Shown one piece after another: positions 59,513-64,000 of a stretch of DNA of 64,000 nucleotides. Each line of letters opens with the position of its first letter. Position 1 is the first letter of the stretch. Origin of the DNA: Variovorax boronicumulans (GTDB taxonomy: Bacteria; Pseudomonadota; Gammaproteobacteria; Burkholderiales; Burkholderiaceae_C); the NCBI RefSeq assembly GCF_030812215.1, contig NZ_JAUSSG010000001.1:310001-374000 (forward strand). The letters are read 5' to 3'. Both the position numbers and the translations under genes were made by a program. The notes under the pieces were generated by a model. That model ran no database searches. It was not told the DNA's origin and worked only from the letters and a program-made list of their open reading frames with translations.

Positions 59513-60772
59513 CTAGCCGCCGTAGCGCGCCACGGTCAGGCCTTCCATGTCGATCTCCGGCGCCTTGCCGCCGATGAGGTCGGCCATCACGCGGCCGGTG
59601 CCGGCCGCCATCGTCCAGCCGAGCGTGCCGTGGCCGGTGCTCAGCATCAGGTTGGGGATGCGCGTGGCGCCGATGACCGGCGTGCCATCGGGCGTCATGG
59701 GGCGAAGGCCCGTCCAGAAGGAGGCGTCGCGCACGTTGCCGCCTCTGGGGAAGAGATCGGTCACGACGTGCTCGAGCGTGTCGCGCCGCCGCGGGTTGAG
59801 CGCGAGGTCGAAGCCCGAGAGCTGCGCCGTGCCGCCCACGCGGATGCGGTCGCCCAGCCGCGTGACGGCCACCTTGAAGGTCTCGTCCATCACGGTGGAT
59901 TCGGGTGCGCCGCCCGCATCGGTGATGGGCACGGTGATCGAGAAGCCCTTGACCGGGTACACCGGCAGGTCGATGCCCAACGGCTTGACCAGCGCAGGCG
60001 AGTAGCTGCCGAGCGCGACCACATAACGGTCGGCGGTGAAGCTGCCCTTGTCGGTGCGCACGGCGGTCACGCCCTTCGCTGCATCGTGCTCGATGGCCTG
60101 GATGTTCACGCCGAACCTGAAAGTGACGCCCGCGGCCTCCGCCAGCTTGGCCAGCGCCTGCGTGAACTTGAAGCAGTCGCCGGTCTCGTCGCCCGGCAGG
60201 CGCAGGCCGCCGACGAACTTCTCCTTCACCGCCGCGAGCGCGGGCTCGTAGGGCAGGCAGCCGTCGCGGTCGAGCACCTGGTAGGGCACGCCCGAGGCCT
60301 TGAGCACCTCGACGTCTTTCGATGTGCCGTCGAGTTGCTGCTGCGTGCGAAAGAGCTGCAGCGTGCCCTGCATGCGCTCGTCGTACCGGATGCCGGTGTC
60401 GGCGCGCAGGGCCTTCAGGCAATCGCGGCTGTATTCGGCCAGCCGCACCATGCGGCCCTTGTTGAGCTCGTAGCGCGCCTGCGTGCAGTTGCGCAGCATC
60501 GAGAGGCCCCAGCGCCACATTGCCGGATCGAGCATGGGCTTGACGACCAGCGGGCTGTGCTGCATCAGCATCCACTTGATCGCCTTGACCGGAACGCCGG
60601 GCCCGGCCCAGGGCGCCGAGTAACCGGGCGAGACTTCGCCCGCATTGCCGAAGCTGGTTTCGAGCGCGGGGGCCGGTTGGCGCTCCAGCACCGTCACCTC
60701 ATGGCCGGCGCGTGCCAGGTAGTACGCCACCGAGGTGCCTATGACACCGCTGCCGAGAATCAGGACCTGCAT
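59513..60772 (-). CDS. dadA: D-amino acid dehydrogenase small subunit
   Basis: 419 residues, the usual DadA length, with a GAGGGAG ribosome site. The FAD motif [38 protein letters not shown] and [15 protein letters not shown] are family signatures. It oxidises D-amino acids (notably D-alanine) to keto acids and passes electrons to the respiratory chain. No alanine racemase gene (dadX) lies next to it. Confidence 0.92.
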   Translation of the reverse strand: MQVLILGSGVIGTSVAYYLARAGHEVTVLERQPAPALETSFGNAGEVSPGYSAPWAGPGVPVKAIKWMLMQHSPLVVKPMLDPAMWRWGLSMLRNCTQARYELNKGRMVRLAEYSRDCLKALRADTGIRYDERMQGTLQLFRTQQQLDGTSKDVEVLKASGVPYQVLDRDGCLPYEPALAAVKEKFVGGLRLPGDETGDCFKFTQALAKLAEAAGVTFRFGVNIQAIEHDAAKGVTAVRTDKGSFTADRYVVALGSYSPALVKPLGIDLPVYPVKGFSITVPITDAGGAPESTVMDETFKVAVTRLGDRIRVGGTAQLSGFDLALNPRRRDTLEHVVTDLFPRGGNVRDASFWTGLRPMTPDGTPVIGATRIPNLMLSTGHGTLGWTMAAGTGRVMADLIGGKAPEIDMEGLTVARYGG

Positions 60773-60861
60773 GAGAACTCCCTCTTTCTTGTGGGCCGCA
60801 ACACGGGCCGAGGGTACAGGCTGCGGGCCTGTTCACCCTACGCAAGGGGCCGCGAAACTTG

Positions 60862-61878
60862 CTAGAGGCCGAGGGCGTCTTGCAATCGCCGTGCCGGCCA
60901 GCGCTCGGGCTGTTGCGGCCAAGCCTCGAGCAGCGCGACCATGCGCGCATTGCGCGGTGCGCTCAGGCCGTGTTCCTGCGCGAGGCGCACGACCTCGCCG
61001 CTGAGCGCGTCGATCTCCGTGCGGCGACCGAGCGCGAGGTCGTCGGCCATGCTGGAGCGCGCCTTGGCATCGATGCGCAGCATGCGCGCCGCGACGATGC
61101 GAAACAGCCAGTCGGGCAGGCGCAGCAAGCCGGGCAATCGCTGCGCCGGCACGGCGGCCACCTGCGCCGGAACGATCCCGCTCACGCCGAGCACGGTCAG
61201 GGTTTCGTCGATGAGCGCCGCAAAGCACCGGCGGTAGCCGCGATGCATCAGCTCTTCGCGCAGCGGCAGGCCCGAGAGCGCATTGACCGGGTTGTTGAGG
61301 TTCAGCAGCAGCTTGCCCCACTGCACCGGCAGCAGGTCTGCATGCAGGTCGAGCGGCACGCCAGCGCGTTCGAACATGGGCAGCCAGGGGCGAAGCGCCA
61401 CGTCGTCCTTCGCGGCGAGCCGGCCGGGCGTGCCGCGATGGAACGCGCCTTCGCCGATCTCGGCGACGTTGTACGGCACCATGCCCGGCAGCACATTGAG
61501 CGACGGACCCGCGTGCGATGCGGCCGCGCTGTTGGAAATGCCGTTCTGCAACGAAACGACCGTGGTACCCGCGGGCAGCGCAAAGGCCAGTTCGCCCGCC
61601 GCCTCGGCGGTGGCGCCGCTCTTCACGCAAAGCAGCACCAGCGCGGGCTTCGCGCCGACGGGCACCTGCTCGCACAGGCGCAGTGCCGAAGGCAGGATGT
61701 GGTGCTTGGCGCCGTCGAGATCGCTGATCGAGAGCCCATGGTCCGCGAGCTTCTTGAGCACGCGGGGCCGGCCGACGAAGGTGACGGGCACGCCCGCCGC
61801 AGCGAGCCGGCCGCCGATGTAGCAGCCGATGGTGCCCGCGCCCATCACGAGCACTTCGCCGGGCAGCGCGCCTGTCAT
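60862..61878 (-). CDS. panE: 2-dehydropantoate 2-reductase (ketopantoate reductase)
   Basis: 338 residues. The NADPH motif is VMGAGTIGCYIGGRL, and the C-terminal helical domain contains the active-site Lys in VQWGKLLLNLNNPVNAL with the following Asn residues. It reduces ketopantoate to pantoate in vitamin B5 and CoA synthesis; paralogues with other substrates exist, and there is no panB/panC nearby to settle it. It lies 89 bp upstream of dadA on the same strand. Confidence 0.85.
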   Translation of the reverse strand: MTGALPGEVLVMGAGTIGCYIGGRLAAAGVPVTFVGRPRVLKKLADHGLSISDLDGAKHHILPSALRLCEQVPVGAKPALVLLCVKSGATAEAAGELAFALPAGTTVVSLQNGISNSAAASHAGPSLNVLPGMVPYNVAEIGEGAFHRGTPGRLAAKDDVALRPWLPMFERAGVPLDLHADLLPVQWGKLLLNLNNPVNALSGLPLREELMHRGYRRCFAALIDETLTVLGVSGIVPAQVAAVPAQRLPGLLRLPDWLFRIVAARMLRIDAKARSSMADDLALGRRTEIDALSGEVVRLAQEHGLSAPRNARMVALLEAWPQQPERWPARRLQDALGL

Positions 61879-61946
61879 CTCAGTTTTCCATCACGCTGCG
61901 CGTGAGCCTCGACGCATGAAACTGCCGTGATTCAGTCTGGAGACAC

Positions 61947-62031
61947 CGCGGAACCGGCTTTGCCGGGCCGCTGGTGTCACCCCCTGAAAGGGGGTTGGCG
62001 AAGCGACACGAAGTGCGCGAAGACTGGGGGT
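61947..62031. repeat. Comamonadaceae-type intergenic repeat with two hairpins
   Basis: The stretch contains CCGGC-TTT-GCCGG (61954-61966) and CCCCCT-GAA-AGGGGG (61980-61994), followed by GGCGAAGCGACACGAAGTG and GCGAAGACTGGGGGT. I know very similar strings as dispersed intergenic elements in Variovorax and relatives; no search was run. It lies between panE and the 3' end of alaS and may help end alaS transcription. Confidence 0.5.
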
Positions 62032-62041
62032 AAGTTTCATC

Positions 62042-64000
62042 CTAGACGCGTTCCGCGACCCAGCCCTGAACCGACTTCAGCGCGGCAGGCACGCCTGACG
62101 CATCGGTGCCGCCGGCCATGGCCATGTCGGCCTTGCCGCCGCCCTTGCCGCCGACCTGCTGCGCCACGAAATTGACCAGCTCGCCGGCCTTGGCCTTGCC
62201 CACGGTGTCGGCGGTGACGCCGGCCGCGATCTGCACCTTGTCGCCGTCGACGGCGGCCAGCACGATGATGGCGGTCTTGAGCTTGTCTTTCAGCTTGTCC
62301 ATGGTGTCGCGCAGCGTCTTGGCATCGGCGCCGTCGAGCTTGGCCGCGAGCACCTTGATGCCGTTGATGTCGACTGCTTGCGCGATGAGCTCGTCGCCCT
62401 TGGACGATGCGAGCTTGCCCTTGAGCGAACCCACTTCGCGCTCCAGCGCCCTCACCTGCTCCAGCACCTGCGTGAGGCGCCCCTGCAGCTCGGCAGCCGG
62501 CGACTTGAGCGTGGCAGCCACGCTCTGCACGGTCGATTCGAGGTCCTGCAGGTAGGTGAGCGCGTTGGCGCCCGTGACCGCTTCGATGCGGCGCACGCCG
62601 GCGGCCACGCCGCCTTCGCTCACGATCTTGAAGAGGCCGATGTCGCCGGTGCGGCTCACGTGGGTGCCGCCGCAGAGTTCGCGGCTGGTGCCGATGTCCA
62701 GCACGCGCACGGTCTCGCCGTACTTCTCGCCGAACAGCATCATGGCGCCGGTCTTCTGGGCCGATTCCATGTCCATCACGCGCGCCTGCGTGGCGGCATT
62801 GGAAAGAATTTCGGCGTTCACGCGCTTCTCGATCTCCAGGATCTGGTCGCGCGTGACGGGTGCGTTGTGCGCGAAGTCGAAGCGCGTCTTGTCGGCATCG
62901 ACCAGCGAGCCCTTTTGCTGCACATGGTCGCCGAGCACTTCGCGCAGGGCCTTGTGCATCAGGTGAGTGACCGAGTGGTTGCGCATGGTCGCGTTGCGGC
63001 GCTCGCCATCGACCGCGGCCTTGACCGCGTCGCCGACCTTGAGCGTGCCCTGGGTCTGCGTGCCGTGGTGGCCGAACACGTCGGCCTTGATCTTCTGCGT
63101 GTCCTCGACGCCGAACTGCACGCCTTCGGCGCTGAGCACGCCCTGGTCGCCGACCTGGCCGCCGCTCTCTGCGTAGAAGGGCGTGGTGTCGAGCACGACG
63201 ATGCCGGGCTGGCCTTCCTTCAGCTCGTTCACGGCAGCGCCTTCGAAGTACAGCGCGACGACCTTGGCGCTTTCCTCGAGGTGCTCATAACCGGTGAAGG
63301 TGTTGCCCGCGCCGGTGTATTCGACGTTGCGGTCCATCTTGAACTTGCCACCCGCACGGCCAGCGGCCTTCTGCTTTTCCATGGCGACGTTGAAGCCGGC
63401 TTCGTCGACGCTCACGCCGCGCTCGCGGCAGACGTCGGCCGACAGGTCGAGCGGGAAGCCGTAGGTGTCGTGCAGCTTGAAGGCGACTTCGCCCGGCAGC
63501 GTCTTGGCGCCACCGGCCAGCGCCGCGTCGAGGATTTCCATGCCATTGGCGAGCGTCTCGAAGAAGCGCTCTTCCTCGGCCTTGAGCGTTTCGGTGATGC
63601 GCTTCTCGTCGGCCACCAGCTTGGGGTAGGCGTCGCCCATCAGCTTCACGAGGTCAGGTACGAGCTTGTGGAAGAACGGCTTCTTCTGGCCCAGCTTGTA
63701 GCCGTGGCGGATCGCGCGGCGCACGATGCGGCGCTGCACGTAGCCGCGGCCTTCGTTCGAGGGGATGACGCCGTCAGCCACCAGGAACGAGGTGGCGCGG
63801 ATGTGATCGGCAATCACGCGCAGCGAGTTGTTGCCCAGGTCCTTTTCGCCGGTCTCGCGGGCCGCGGCCTTGATGAGGGCGTCGAAGATGTCGATTTCGT
63901 AGTTGCTGTGCACGTGCTGCAGGATCGCGGCCAGGCGCTCCAGGCCCATGCCGGTGTCGACGCAAGGCGCGGGCAGCTTCTTGACCGAGCCGTCGGGCTG
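62042..64000 (-). CDS. alaS: alanyl-tRNA synthetase, C-terminal part
   Basis: 653 residues are visible and the gene continues beyond the right edge; a full AlaRS has about 875. The visible part opens inside the catalytic core at [15 protein letters not shown]. It then has [11 protein letters not shown], the editing domain with zinc motif HSVTHLMH and later CGGTH, and the C-terminal C-Ala domain (coiled coil around [20 protein letters not shown], then [15 protein letters not shown]). It charges tRNA-Ala and clears mis-charged Ser/Gly. It is a core housekeeping gene and useful for taxonomic placement. Confidence 0.97.
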   Translation of the reverse strand, partial: QPDGSVKKLPAPCVDTGMGLERLAAILQHVHSNYEIDIFDALIKAAARETGEKDLGNNSLRVIADHIRATSFLVADGVIPSNEGRGYVQRRIVRRAIRHGYKLGQKKPFFHKLVPDLVKLMGDAYPKLVADEKRITETLKAEEERFFETLANGMEILDAALAGGAKTLPGEVAFKLHDTYGFPLDLSADVCRERGVSVDEAGFNVAMEKQKAAGRAGGKFKMDRNVEYTGAGNTFTGYEHLEESAKVVALYFEGAAVNELKEGQPGIVVLDTTPFYAESGGQVGDQGVLSAEGVQFGVEDTQKIKADVFGHHGTQTQGTLKVGDAVKAAVDGERRNATMRNHSVTHLMHKALREVLGDHVQQKGSLVDADKTRFDFAHNAPVTRDQILEIEKRVNAEILSNAATQARVMDMESAQKTGAMMLFGEKYGETVRVLDIGTSRELCGGTHVSRTGDIGLFKIVSEGGVAAGVRRIEAVTGANALTYLQDLESTVQSVAATLKSPAAELQGRLTQVLEQVRALEREVGSLKGKLASSKGDELIAQAVDINGIKVLAAKLDGADAKTLRDTMDKLKDKLKTAIIVLAAVDGDKVQIAAGVTADTVGKAKAGELVNFVAQQVGGKGGGKADMAMAGGTDASGVPAALKSVQGWVAERV

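Overview
The window is high-GC DNA with betaproteobacterial gene content. The mix of genes fits a member of the Comamonadaceae close to Variovorax: tripartite-tricarboxylate (Bug-type) binding proteins, short DUF4148-like exported proteins, a urea/amide urtABCDE-fmdAB cluster, a bacteriophytochrome, and a Comamonadaceae-style intergenic repeat next to alaS. The genus is an inference from gene content. I saw no rRNA, tRNA, CRISPR array, insertion sequence or prophage. The coding map is dense, with about 58 genes; an MFS gene is cut at the left edge and alaS at the right edge.

Left part (1-17 kb): the end of a DHA2-type exporter and an alpha/beta hydrolase. A Crp/Fnr-type regulator is divergent from a putative HD-domain oxygenase (PhnZ/MIOX-like), followed by a class II aldolase-like protein and a BASS-family transporter. 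Next come a GH3 beta-glucosidase (bglX), a small exported repeat protein, a YadA-like trimeric autotransporter lying directly downstream of a Tat-exported phospholipase C, and a tiny lipoprotein. A phosphonate/phosphite-type ABC transporter (phnD-phnC-phnE) follows, with an AT-rich upstream region holding a Pho-box-like repeat. It is divergent from a HAD-IIA phosphatase that runs tail-to-tail into an RpiR-type regulator. Phosphorus acquisition (lipase, phosphatase, P-compound uptake) is a plausible theme.

Middle part (17-42 kb): another small exported DUF4148-like protein, then fmdB-fmdA-urtE-urtD-urtC-urtB-urtA on the minus strand (formamidase plus urea/short-chain-amide ABC transporter). 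Divergent from these is a large fusion of an NCS1-type transporter, a cysteine cluster and a hybrid histidine kinase, with its LuxR-type response regulator overlapping the 3' end. After a TIGR04325-like methyltransferase, a VOC protein, a LysR regulator and a ModA-like lipoprotein comes a red-light signalling operon: bphO, a 22-codon leader ORF, bphP, a single-domain response regulator and a hybrid kinase, all overlapping or closely spaced. A leaderless amino-acid-type binding protein, a lipoprotein and an M1 aminopeptidase follow.

Right part (42-59 kb): 17 minus-strand genes packed head to tail form one catabolic supercluster. It holds two Bug binding proteins, two SDRs, a cupin, an alpha/beta hydrolase, an IclR regulator, a ThDP-dependent decarboxylase-like enzyme, an aspartate-dehydrogenase-like enzyme, an aldehyde dehydrogenase, an extradiol-type VOC dioxygenase, an FAD monooxygenase, a small HTH protein, a Rieske oxygenase and its reductase, a porin and an MFS transporter. 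It looks like a complete uptake-to-cleavage route for an unidentified aromatic or N-heteroaromatic acid and is the best candidate for an undescribed system. Palindromes upstream of its first gene are candidate IclR operators. The window closes with dadA, panE and the 3' three quarters of alaS.
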